Assembly: GCA_029204225.1 (NCBI GenBank)
Contig: CM055096.1
Coordinates: 68,703,741-68,767,740, forward strand
DNA from: Diphasiastrum complanatum
Lineage: Eukaryota > Streptophyta > Lycopodiopsida > Lycopodiales > Lycopodiaceae
DNA: 64,000 nt
Reading direction: 5' to 3'
Made by a program: the position numbers and the translations under genes. Below the pieces are notes generated by a model, which did not search any database, was not told where the DNA came from, and saw only the letters and a program-made list of their open reading frames with translations. Position 1 is the stretch's first letter. The number at the start of each line of letters is the position of its first letter. This document shows, piece by piece, positions 1 through 64,000 of this stretch.

Positions 1-285
1 GAGCTCATTGGAAATCTCCAGATACTCCACTATGTACATTGAGTTTTTGTGATCCAAATGAAACCAAATCAATTTATACTTGTTTCTCAAGTTGAAGGCC
101 GTACTACAGCCTGTATTACACATGTGTGGGGTCGGATTTCAGTGTTGATCAATGCTTTTGATTATTAATGCTTGTTGTTTGTCAAATTGCCAATCTAGAT
201 CAATTTTTTGATGACTAATTTTTTGATAGATTGTTAAGCAAGCATCCAATCACTCTTGTGGATCTTTTGTAGATCCATTTATGGT

Positions 286-1260
286 CCTAAAGTACAGTAC
301 TTTCACATGGATGCGAGTTAAATCTCTTAAGACTATTATCTAAATCTTCTAAATTTTTTCTTGCATGCTCGTCAGCAATATAATATTCTTTTGCAACGAT
401 ATATTTGATATGCTTTGCATTGGCTCTTGCAAGGCTTTGCTTCCAGCCAGGATGGTGAAATGCACAAAACTCCTCACAAAATGTGATAAGTTCAGTGATC
501 AGCCATGCCACTGACCATGTGTTTGTAGCTCTGGTGTACACATGGTTGCGATCTAGCCACTCAGGAGCTAACCACGATCTAAGCGCATGGGTTGTCAGAT
601 TGGCCACCCAGAATTTTTTTTGATTCGTACTAAACCCTTATTGCCATTCCCCAATCAATGACACCAATCTTGGGATGCAACTGGTTGGTGAAATCGATCA
701 TGACATTAGATGCATGCAAATTGCAATGCAACAAGAATTCATTATGCGCAAATGCCATGGTTTGCACCAAGGCATGTGAGATGCCACACACATGGTCACA
801 AAACAATTTGATTCCGACCATCTCATTTGATGATATAACAGGGTCTGGTTGAGGACCCTTCACCTTACCATTCCCCTGCAACTTTGCCATGGCTCTTTTG
901 AACGAGCAATTCTTGAATGGTAACTTCATCATCAAATCGTCCAGGGAGGCTACCTCTATTGAAGTAAGAGAAGATAGAGACCAAAGGAGGTCATCGTGTA
1001 TGCCCAATACTACGCACAATTTCCATGTGTGCAATATCAGTGTTGACCTCTTGCAAGAAAGATTTTAATCTGTCTTGCCACTCACCTTTGTATCTCTTTG
1101 CGACAAAAACAACTCCTTCGAGAAAAAAAGATATCCCGACAATCCCAGTTTTAGAACAGGATCCAAATGTACCAAATCCTACCTTTTCTTTCCAAACAAT
1201 TGCGTCATTTGGAATCCCCACTGATAGAGTGCACTCGGAAATTTTGACGCTTGCCTCTAG
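286..1260 (-). pseudogene. Protein kinase-like pseudogene (frameshifted)
   Basis: Read on the minus strand, three overlapping frames together give kinase-domain landmarks in the right order. A glycine-loop-like GFGTFG and a VAIK-like FVAKRYKG lie near 1200-1100, a catalytic-loop-like HCNLHASN near 700, an activation-segment IDWG near 645 (in place of DFG), then WLAPEWL (APE motif) and a TNTWSVAWLI helix-F-like stretch near 580-500. The frame changes near 1005-1030 and again near 610-630, and an in-frame stop lies just upstream near 1265. The HRD aspartate aligns with Asn and the following Lys with His, so the catalytic residues are also lost. It lies on the opposite strand to the EH/Pan1 gene and is probably unrelated to it. 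Seen: motifs and frameshifts. Inferred: a dead kinase copy or captured gene fragment. The kinase subfamily is not recognised. Confidence 0.6.
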
Positions 1261-1265
1261 TCACG

Positions 1266-2416
1266 TAAAATCTATGTGTGGAACACATTCCATCTACTTT
1301 TGTTTGCCAATTTCAAGGATTTAATCCAAATCCAATTGCAACACAAAGATGGTTTCGTAAATGGATTATCATCCGAATTACCTCTTCCCTTGGAATCTTT
1401 GATTCTTCGAAATTCTAAATTATATTGGAGAAAGGACTTTTCAGAGGTAGTTTAAACATAATTCCAAAGCTAAATTCCCAATTGTATTCTCACTTGTTAT
1501 CACATATACTTCCAGAATTCAAGTAGATTAACAAAACTGGTCGACTCGGTCAACTAATCTCTACACCTCAGGCTTCATCTCCTTTCTCCCTTCCCAAATG
1601 TGGTTCAGGCTGAAATCCTCATATTTGGCTAGGAAAAAGACCAATTCTGAATCAGTAGAACTTTTATCTACTAGTCATTCAGTGAGTTTTGATTGTTCAC
1701 TTAGTTAAGTGCCACACTCAACTATCGTCAAATCTACATGTAGATCAGCATAGAAATCGTTCCAACAAGACTTGCATTACTGATCACATAAAACAAGAAA
1801 TGTTGACTTTAGTCTACAGATTCCAAAATCTTCAACCGAAAGTGAAAGGTACTGTGAACTTATAAAATTGACCAATTTCATCAGTAAGGTCATTCACTTT
1901 ATAAGTAATTTATGTTTGATCAAAAACCAATGAATGTGAAAAAAATCAAAACATCCACGGTTCTTTCACACAATTGGATTGAGATTCATATAACTCCTTC
2001 CAATGTAGAACTATGTTCTGAAGGACTGATTATTGTTATATGAAATTGTATTTCCATACTGTTGTGAATATGAAGTCCGGTTGTATTTCCATACGGTTGT
2101 GAAATTGTGAATATGACTCAGAATCTATTGACATTTTCAATTGATTCATTGGAAATTAGACTTTCTAGACCCAAATTTTTATCTCTATTTGATAGTTGAT
2201 TATTGAGATGTAATATTTCTGTCACTCTAAATAAGATATTTTATGATTTTGGAGAAAGTCCGCTTTGTAATAGTATTAGATACTCATTACTAACTTTTTC
2301 TAATCTTTGATATCTTATACATTGTCACTTGAAAACATTTTTAATGAAAATTATGGCATTTCTTTCAAGAGAGGGAGATGAAGAGATAGGAATAAGACTT
2401 TCATGGGATCAGCCAG
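1266..2416. other. AT-rich intergenic stretch, small duplication
   Basis: No convincing coding sequence. A short direct duplication of about 37 bases, built on TTGTATTTCCATAC and GTTGTGAA, lies near 2045-2115. I see nothing else with recognisable structure. Confidence 0.4.
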
Positions 2417-4605
2417 TTGCATAGATTTGTGCTACAGGTATCAAATGAGAAAACAGAAAACCTAAGGAGGTTGCATCTGACCCTAGATCAATTAGTGGAT
2501 ATAATTTCTCTTCCCCTTTACAATATCATTATGAATATTATTACTTGGAATGTTAGAGGCCTTAACTCTCCTATTCGTCGCTCCCTTTGTTACCGCTACC
2601 TTTTAGTGCGTCGTCATTCTAATCTGGTGGTCTGCCTACAAGAAACCAAACTCAGCGGCTTCCTTCTCGATTTTTTAACCAAGTCTTTTGCCCGCAACTT
2701 CAATTACTCTTTTACTCCTGCTGATGGAACCCATGGCGGTTTGGTTACCTATGTCTCCAAAGACTGGAAGTTGGATTTTCATTTTTCTCTGCATGGTGGT
2801 CGTGTCAATACATGCACTATCTCCAAATGTGGTTTTTTTTTCAACATCTTGAATGTTTATGCTCCTAGCTCTCTCCTCGCCCGAGCTGATCTTTGGAATG
2901 CCATCTCCCTGACCAATTAACTTCCTTCGATAATTACGGGAGACTTCAACATGTACCTCCACCCTTTGGACGATCCTAATCACATCTCTTATGCTGAAAG
3001 AAGGGCATGAGACTGTCTAGTTGATGGTTTCAGTTGTTCTGATGCTCTTATTCTTTGTAACTCCCCTTGACTTCATTCTTGTACTAATGGTCGTTCTCCC
3101 ACTTTTATTACATTGGCCAGACTCGATAGGTTCTATCTCTCTAATAAAGGAAACTGGGCTAATATTATTTCCTGTACTACTATCCCCTCTTTTCCTCTTT
3201 CGAATCACCTCCATGTCAACCTATTTTTAAATCTCTTCCCTGCCAACTCCTCTAATCGGCACTTTGTCTTTATCATGAATAACTCACTTATATGGAAGAA
3301 AGACATTCGCTCTGTCCTAGCCAATACGATTTCCAATATTACAATCTTGAAGGATATCATCGACTCCTCTCCCCGTGCGGACGAATTCATTGTTGTCTCC
3401 AATCAACTCAAAATTCTTGACCACTCTAAAGTCACTATTTTGCATAAAAGAACTCATCTGATTGGCTCAGAGATGCAAACCTCACATCCTCTTTCTTCTT
3501 CAGAAAGCTCAAATCTCAGCATGGGAGAGAAGATTCTTGTGTCCTTGTGGTTAATGGCACTCCCCTGCCTTCTCCTGAATCTATTTGCAATTTCTTCTAC
3601 TTTGACTTCTCCATTTATATAATCTCATTTTGCCTCCCAGTCCTCTTTCGATGATGGACATTTTCTCTTACTGCTATTTTTCCTCTCCTCTTTCGTCTGA
3701 CGACTCCACTTCCCTAGGCTTCTCCTTTGTCTCAAGAAGAGCGTTTTGTTGCGCTTAAAACTATCCATAGAGATAAAACTCATGGTCTTGAGGGCGTAAC
3801 TCTTGACTTCTTCTGGCACATTGGAATTTGGTCGGCCCTTCTCTCCTTATTGCCATTAACTCTACGTTATCGTTGGGCTACTTCCCTTCCTCCTTTTCGC
3901 AGGGCCTCATCAAACTGATCCTCAAAGTTGCGTCTCCTTCCGTGCACTCTGATTACTGCCCTCTCACAATGCTCAATACTTCCTACAAAATTGTCGCGAA
4001 AGCCATTGCTAGAAGGGTTGACCCTCTTCTTCTCTCCCATCTCTCCAAAAGCCAATTTGGTTTTATTGAGGGCAGATCTCTTTTTGATAACATCTTGAAT
4101 GTTTGGTCTGCCATTGACTCTTCTCTTTGGTTCAATTACCCAGCCCTTGTGACTAAGATGGATTTTGACAAAGCTTTCGACTGCATTAGTTGGAATTATC
4201 TCTTTACTTGCTGCTTTGCTTTCGGCCTTCCAAACTATCTTCTTAATCTTATCCGTGCTCTTTTTTCCTCTGCTTCTTCTACCATTTTTTTTTTCAGGGA
4301 GTGCTTTTCTCATCTTTCCCTATTAGTTGTGGTTATAAGACAAGGATGTCCCCTTTTTTCCTACCTCTTTGTCATTGCTACGGAACCTTTGATTTTCCAC
4401 CTACATAAACTTAACTCTTTGCCTACCTTTCGTACTTTTGTCTTCCGTAATGTACCTCTTGGACCTCAGTTATTTGTAGATGATCTTGCCTACATCATTG
4501 AACTCCACCAGCCCTCTGCCTCCCTTCTTCTCCAAGAACTAAAACGCTTCTGTTTTGTCTCTGACTCTTTGATAAATTTCAAGAAATTCGACCCACGATG
4601 ATACT
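2417..4605 (+). mobile_element. Degenerate plant L1-type LINE (EN + RT)
   Basis: A broken ORF2 of the classical plant L1 type. From 2533 it begins with an endonuclease start (NIITWNVRGLNSP), followed by VCLQETKLSG near 2630. At 3828-4600 comes reverse transcriptase: SQFGFIEGRSLFDNIL, TKMDFDKAFDCISW, a degraded RQGCPL block, and a catalytic box read as FVDD instead of the usual FADD. Several frameshifts and stops separate the blocks, and the C-terminal half after RT is missing. No poly(A) tail or target duplication was found, so the ends are approximate. It clearly differs from the CT-tailed LINEs further right in its endonuclease and RT motifs. Seen: motif order and frame breaks. Known: this motif set typifies plant L1 LINEs. 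Confidence 0.8.
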
Positions 4606-4734
4606 CCTCCCTGGTGTCTTGAGCTTGGCCTTTCTTCCGCATGGAAAAGGTGGATTCAATGGAAGAAGGTAGACTGATGTATGATTTTGTGAAAGGATAA
4701 TGAGCTAATAACAATGTCATGAAGATCTAGTCTT

Positions 4735-5175
4735 GTGGCATACTTGTTCTGGTGGCAAAAGAAGCAAATGACAAAATGCAAATGTTCCTATTGCAAAAAA
4801 CGTACATACAATGGTCCTACAATGAAAATTCATGGCAAATTAGTTTGGGAGTGGTGGCAAAAAAAGCAGATGCAAACACTCATGTGGCAAAAAACATGGA
4901 TACAACGCTCTTCTGGCAAACTTGTTCTATAATCATGGCAAATTACTTGTGGAATGGTGGCAAGAAGATGTAGGTAGGAGCCATCTTGCAAAAAACATAG
5001 CCCCAAAGCTCTCGTGGCAAACTTGGAAATTAATGTGGCAAACACTCATATGTCAAACTAGAAATATGCTACGGCTAACACTCTTGTGGCAAACACTCCT
5101 ATGTGGCAAATGCTCTTGTGAAAAAACATCCTCTTGTGGCAAACCAACAACCTTTTGTGGAATGGCAATGTACCT
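4735..5175. repeat. Diverged TGGCAAA-rich tandem repeat
   Basis: The heptamer TGGCAAA or near-matches recur at irregular spacing of roughly 15-45 bases, often inside a larger unit like CTxxTGTGGCAAAxAxxxT. The open frames across it merely translate the repeat (WWQKK, MWQKT, LLWQT). It looks like an old satellite or minisatellite that has drifted, not a gene. Confidence 0.5.
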
Positions 5176-5229
5176 TATAGAAAAGGGTTATGGAAAAGGT
5201 AGAAGGATACAACAGGTCTAAATGCACAT

Positions 5230-5560
5230 ACCCTTGGGCTCTTTCTAGCAATATACCCTTACTTGAAAGGCACTCTTGTCTCTGTGGGCTCCTCTAAACG
5301 TCTCCATTGTTAGGTACTAAACGTTTGTTAGGTAGGACCGTCTCCCTTGCGCATCCCTTTCTCTTTCACCGCCTCACTTGGATGCTAGCCACGCGTCAGG
5401 ACTGCTACCTGGAAACTTTTGGACGGTCGATTACTAACACGTGGCAAAATCGAACGATTTTGGGAGTATCCAACGGTCGTAGGCGTAATCCCGGTCGTGC
5501 CCCTAAGATACAGGCCTCTCTCATGAAGCTGGCTTAAGGTATGCCCGCCATTATTTAAGA
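5230..5560 (+). promoter_or_regulatory. Candidate upstream promoter region with G-box
   Basis: This stretch is more GC-balanced than its surroundings. It has a perfect G-box, CACGTG, at 5438-5443 within ACACGTGGC, and a related CACGCGTC near 5390. It lies about 0.9 kb upstream of the first recognised coding exon of the EH/Pan1 gene. Assignment as its promoter is inference; it could equally belong to the unrecognised ORF at 5583. Confidence 0.25.
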
Positions 5561-5582
5561 ATAGATAGGGATCGTTTCTTCA

Positions 5583-5870
5583 TTGCTTTTTATGCAGCAG
5601 ATGTTGCGATCCATTCTTTTGCGAGGTCAAAGATTTCTTGATTCTGGATCTACAGCTTGTCTCTGTTATCTTCTTTACAGATTTCATTTCTTTTCAGAAG
5701 CTGAAGAAGTAGAGTTTGGCGCTGTAAGGTACCTCAATCAAGCTGTGTTTCAGGGTGGATTAGCGTGGACAGATTTTGTGCGAATTGTGTCCAAGCACAT
5801 TAAGGAGGTCGAGAAGGCATTTAATATGTCCGATGCGGCTTTCTATCTGGATTTTCGGCGCATTTTGTGA
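5583..5870 (+). CDS. Unrecognised small ORF / possible exon remnant
   Basis: An open frame of about 95 codons ending in TGA at 5868-5870. Its second half (EEVEFGAVRYLNQAVFQ, WTDFVRIVSKHIKEVEKAF) reads like real protein, with amphipathic helices and no low complexity. Just upstream, a different frame at about 5525-5640 also reads plausibly (RYARHYLRIDRDRFF, AFYAADVAIHSFAR). The two could be joined by a small intron ending at one of the TTTACAG or TTTTCAG sites near 5682-5698. I do not recognise the family. It may be an exon of an upstream gene, a captured fragment or chance. It lies between the G-box and the EH/Pan1 start on the same strand. Confidence 0.25.
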   Translation: MLFMQQMLRSILLRGQRFLDSGSTACLCYLLYRFHFFSEAEEVEFGAVRYLNQAVFQGGLAWTDFVRIVSKHIKEVEKAFNMSDAAFYLDFRRIL

Positions 5871-5992
5871 TGAACTAGATATGTGTAAATCCTGCAATTC
5901 TGCAAGGCTTCAGGCGCATTTTCTGGTGAACCTAGATATGTGAAAATTCTGCAACTCTGCGAAGCTGCAGGCGTATCTTGTGTTGAACCACG
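5857..5992. repeat. 56-57 bp imperfect tandem repeat
   Basis: Units begin GGCGCATTTTGTG at 5857, GGCGCATTTTCTG at 5913 and GGCGTATCTTGTG at 5970 (partial third copy). The shared internal text is TAGATATGTG and CTGCAA. The first unit overlaps the end of the ORF at 5583-5870. Confidence 0.6.
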
Positions 5993-6383
5993 ATAAGTCC
6001 ATATACTGTACTTCTACAAATTTCCAGAAAACATAGGAGCATTGTTCCAGAAAATTCCCATACAGTTTCGATTATGTTTAACAAACATTGATCAATTCCA
6101 AGAAGCAGAATCTAAATTTGTTTTTGTTTAACTTGTGATTCCGAAGAATCTATCAGAGGGATCTGCCAAGATTCCATCTACCATCTAGCAGAAATTCGGA
6201 TCTGAGGGTTTACATTACAAATAACAGTCCATGTGCATATGTCTAGCTCCATAGATCTTCATATTACCATACACTACTGCCTCCATGGATCTTCATGCAT
6301 AAGTTAGCGTATCTTATGACTGTGTTCCGAAAGCATGGCCTTGTAAATTGCAGTCGCAAAATCAGGGATCAATTGTGATAGGA

Positions 6384-60845
<54,462 letters not shown>

Positions 60846-61560
60846 GTTAGTAAGTTGTAGCTGATTCTAACATATTGCATTGCCTTGTATGTAATTTTTT
60901 GGCAAAATACAGCTTGCTTGTTTGTTCACTCATCGACCATGAAGAGTAAAAAGCGAATTCAGCTGATTGCTTGCCCGGTCCTAACAAATATGGTGCTCTA
61001 ACCATTTTCTTGTAGTGTGACAAATTACTAAAATAATTTCTTATCAAATTGCTGACCTTGCCCTGAAATATTAGTAGCTTCTGCTTGATATCAAATCAGG
61101 ATGTATCATACTACGATGCAAAATTGTTGACAGTTATCTATGGACTTTGCTTTTTGTGTTTAGTTATTAAAAGCAATCAAAGAGAAATTCGAAAATGATA
61201 CTAGTAATGTGTTCATTAGCGGCATGTAGAATCTCTTTTAGAATGTTTTTGGTTTGATCAACTTCTTGAACAATACTTCTATGCCTCTTAGCCCAAACCA
61301 TATCACAAAAGTAATCTATGCCATGTATAACATACGAAGAAGTAGTATGGTATATATTGGCCAAACTTATTGCTCTGCTGTTGTACGTTTTCCATTTTCA
61401 AGAACGTGTTCGAGAAGCTAGAAAAGTGCATAGCTGTACTTTCTTAAAGAAGAGTTAAAACCTTTGTATACTGCTATAGCTTAATGTGTTCTGAGTCTTT
61501 TAGGGTCTTTCCCATTGAGCATTTTGATGGAAACTTTTTTCATTCTAAAGAGTTATTCAA
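60846..61560 (+). other. Start of EH/Pan1 intron 11
   Basis: Begins GTTAGTAAG. No coding or repeat signal was seen before the Penelope-like element. Confidence 0.6.
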
Positions 61561-63440
61561 GGTTGCTTAGCTTTGTGAACTTTTTTGGATGAGAACTCTT
61601 CTCTCCTTTTTCCTCCAAGTTACAAAAGAGTAGAAACTCTGCCAAAAAAGCTTCCATGTTGTGGAGAGCACACTCTAAACCTAAATTGTCCTACTCCTAA
61701 GAACCTTCTTCGGATCTCACTTTTATCAACTCAAAACTCTTTCAAGCCACTTCCTAAAATCCAAAGCTAAGTGTAAATTTTTCACCTCTAGTAAAGATCT
61801 ACTTAGCACAAGTTTTACTTTCACTGATCTTGACAAAATCAGTTTGAGCTGTATTTTTCGAAAGCTTGAAGTTATGAATACCCTTCCTCATTATGTGAAG
61901 AAAGTTTGGAGTCATCCAGTGGTTGCTTGGAAATATGTTAATTCTGTTGAACAAAAGGCCTTTAATTATGATGCTATTGGTTGGAATCTTCCAGAAAAGG
62001 AATTTTTTTATATTCTTAATAGCCCTTGTTTTTGTGATGACTCCTTCAATAATGCTAGGTTGTGTGATCCTTCTTTGGGTCATATTGTTACTACAAATAC
62101 ATTATTCCTTCCCTCATTGTTTTTGAAAGAGTCCTTTTCTAAAGGCACTAAATTATGTCCTCTTTTAGTGGATACTTGCTTGTAAAATTTTTTAACTAGG
62201 AGTATCAAGAAGTTCATTTATCTTATTGAAAAATCTTTCGAAGTCCATGGTTTGTTATCAGAATGGAAAGCTGAAGTTCTAAATTATGTGACTTTGAAGC
62301 TGAAAAAGTCTCATTTGTTCTATCTTCTAATACTCGTGCTTCATTTTGTATTGAGGAGGAAGTTCTTCTTCTTTGTAAGTTTCATAGACATCCTGTCATG
62401 TTGTATGTGGATAGATGCTTAAAAAGTTTTGAACTTATTCGCAAAAATTCTATTTGGAATCGTTATTGAATGAAGTCCATTCTTTAGTGGGAACTTATAA
62501 CACTTGTTCTCCTTCTAGTATGAGTGTAATAAAATATCATTAAGATTTTTGTTGTTCTTATCACCTTAATTGTTACCCAAATCTTTCAGTTTTTTCCGTT
62601 GTGTGGAAATCTCATAAAGTTCCCAAAAGACCTAGGTTTATTGCAGCAACTTGTAAAACTATGTTAACTGACCTTTATAAGTGGCTAAGTAACTGCCTTA
62701 AAGCCTTGCTTCCTTCAATTAATGAGCTTTGGATAAACTTAAAGGATGTAGATGTTGCTGTAATTTGTAGCTGGATTATAAACAATTCTTCAACCTATGA
62801 CTTCACGACACTATATACTATAGTGCTTTGCATTTTGAGTTTTGTTGGCTTAATAACGAAAATCAAGTTGTTGATTCAAAGAAGAAAACATTCACTAAAA
62901 TTGTTGATGCTGAAGATGTTTGCTCTTGGCCGCACGTTTTATTGGATAATTTGCATACATGTCTAGGTGATTCGCTTTTTCAACAAACGATAGGTATTCC
63001 CATGGATAGTAATTGTGTTGTCCATATAGCAAACTTTTATCTTTTCTCTTATGAATTTGAATTTATGCATAGATTAGTCTCTTACTATGTGGTACTTGCC
63101 CCATCTTATTGCATGAGTTAACCCATGTTAGAAGATATAGTGATGACTTATTTGTTCTTGGTCTTCCTAATTTTTGTAGTTTTCTATATAAAGACCATAA
63201 CATTTGGTGGAGGAATTTATCCTAAAGGCTCTTGTGAGCTTAATTGTACAACTAGGCGTGGTAAGTGCAATTTTGTAGACGTTTCTATAAGCCAGGCTAG
63301 GTCAAGTTTATTGGGTAATATTTTTGATAAAAGGCTGTAGCCAGAATACAATAACTCCAACATAATTTGCATGCCTCATATTTCTTAGATATGCTTTCAT
63401 AAACCAATTAAGCAATCTAATTATTTTGTTCTCCACAAGG
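61560..63440 (+). mobile_element. Degenerate Penelope-like element (PLE)
   Basis: Plus-strand retroelement remnant with PLE landmarks in order but in several frames. N-terminal conserved region at 61870-62185: CFCDDSFNNARLCDPSLGHI, then VTTNTLF and LKESFSKGTKLCP. Then WKSHKVPKRPRFIAATCKTM at 62600 (PLE KxHK...RFI block) and YDFTTLYT at 62796-62819 (RT motif with catalytic Asp). FQQTIGIPMDSNCVVHIANF and YLFSYEFEFM span about 62979-63070. THVRRYSDDLFVLGLPNF (YSDD at 63136-63147) and GIYPKGSCELN...FVDVSIS with IFDKRL follow, ending near 63340. A KQSNYFVLHKGYF trace may be the region after RT. No GIY-YIG endonuclease is visible before another element begins. Known: these motifs define the Penelope RT family, related to telomerase. 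Confidence 0.8.
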
Positions 63441-63446
63441 GTTACT

Positions 63447-63675
63447 TTAGAAATTTATGAAAAACATTTGAACTATTTTAGACTCTTTTGGTTTTATCTT
63501 TGGTATTTCCTCTTTAACTGAGGTTTGGTAGATTGTAGGTTTATCTTCTTTTCCAACAGAGGTGTTCCACAAATCCTTCATGATCAAGATGTTCTTCATC
63601 TTAAACTTGCATATAAGATAATGCTTATCATCCAATTTTTGGTGGTAGCAGAGTGTCCATTTTTGTCAGCCATGT
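63447..63675 (-). pseudogene. Copia gag N-terminal fragment
   Basis: Minus strand: ATG near 63673 (MADKNGHSATTKN), then after a frameshift DDKHYLICKFKMKNILIMKD and LWNTSVGKEDKP, the start of a UBN2-type Copia gag. Truncated on the left at the PLE. Confidence 0.65.
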
Positions 63676-64000
63676 ACCCAAATAAATGATGGTGACTTCA
63701 CACATAATTGAAGGGGAGGAGGGCATAGGATGTCACTTCATCTATGAATGACCAACAGGAATCAACCAGAGATTCTTTTAGGAATTGTTATGATGTTTCC
63801 GTACTCCGAGAAAAATTTGTTGAAGGTCCTACTAGGATGGGCAGCCCATCTTCAATCGATTTTCGCAGAATTTTTAAAGTCTTCACCATTCTAGTGTTGA
63901 TTTTAGAACAGCTTTGCAGCATATGTTAATACTTGATTTGTGAAAAATCTATCACACTATAAATACCCTAGCATGCAGTAAAACGCCATAAAACATTATC
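63676..64000. other. End of window, no recognised feature
   Basis: May be the leader of the Copia fragment at 63447-63675, but no PBS or LTR edge was seen. Confidence 0.4.

Noticed and set aside
2417-2532. Upstream part of the open frame before the endonuclease start at 2533
   Set aside because: The 39 codons before NIITWNVRG show no similarity to LINE protein and may be flanking sequence or leader.

Overview
The window looks like nuclear DNA of a land plant with a large, transposon-rich genome (gymnosperm- or fern-like; I cannot settle which). Evidence: one host gene with plant-type GT-AG introns and clear similarity to the plant EH/Pan1 endocytic proteins is spread over at least 54 kb, and its introns are filled with LINEs, Copia elements, a Penelope-like element and SINE-like tRNA retroposons. 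There is no bacterial or organellar gene content.

Layout. 0.3-1.3 kb (-): broken protein-kinase-like pseudogene. 2.4-4.6 kb (+): decayed plant L1-type LINE. 4.7-6.35 kb: TGGCAAA-rich repeat, a G-box, an unrecognised ORF and a 56-bp tandem repeat upstream of the host gene. 6.38-60.85 kb (+): eleven exons of an EH/Pan1-like gene (841 codons in window, C-terminus outside). Intron 1 (22 kb) holds a minus-strand LINE array (copies A, G, B, C, D). Intron 3 holds LINE remnants and an 86-bp tRNA-like retroposon with a 14-bp target duplication. Intron 6 (14.8 kb) holds three related Copia elements nested in each other, a TRIM-like segment, a tRNA-like sequence and a Ty3/gypsy-like gag piece. Intron 10 (10.3 kb) holds LINE copies H (-), E and F (+) and a repeat also present in intron 6. 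After exon 11 come a decayed Penelope-like element (61.6-63.4 kb) and a Copia gag fragment.

The most unusual system is the LINE group. (1) Copies are flanked at both ends by (GA/CT)n microsatellite, and several abut head to tail, so the CT tail of one copy appears to be the landing site of the next. (2) The 3' end has a short hairpin whose stem differs between copies but stays paired, followed by GACRTTAATAA and a pyrimidine tail instead of poly(A). (3) ORF1 and ORF2 lie in the same frame, separated by one TAG with no ATG before the endonuclease core, in two diverged subfamilies; this suggests stop-codon readthrough or non-AUG reinitiation. (4) ORF1 resembles the coiled-coil/RRM/C-terminal-domain type of vertebrate L1. 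(5) Leaders upstream of ORF1 carry unrelated short tandem repeats, and two nearly identical copies have entirely different leaders.

No mobile element here is fully intact. All coordinates and splice sites were read by eye; identities are estimates from visual alignment and no database search was run.
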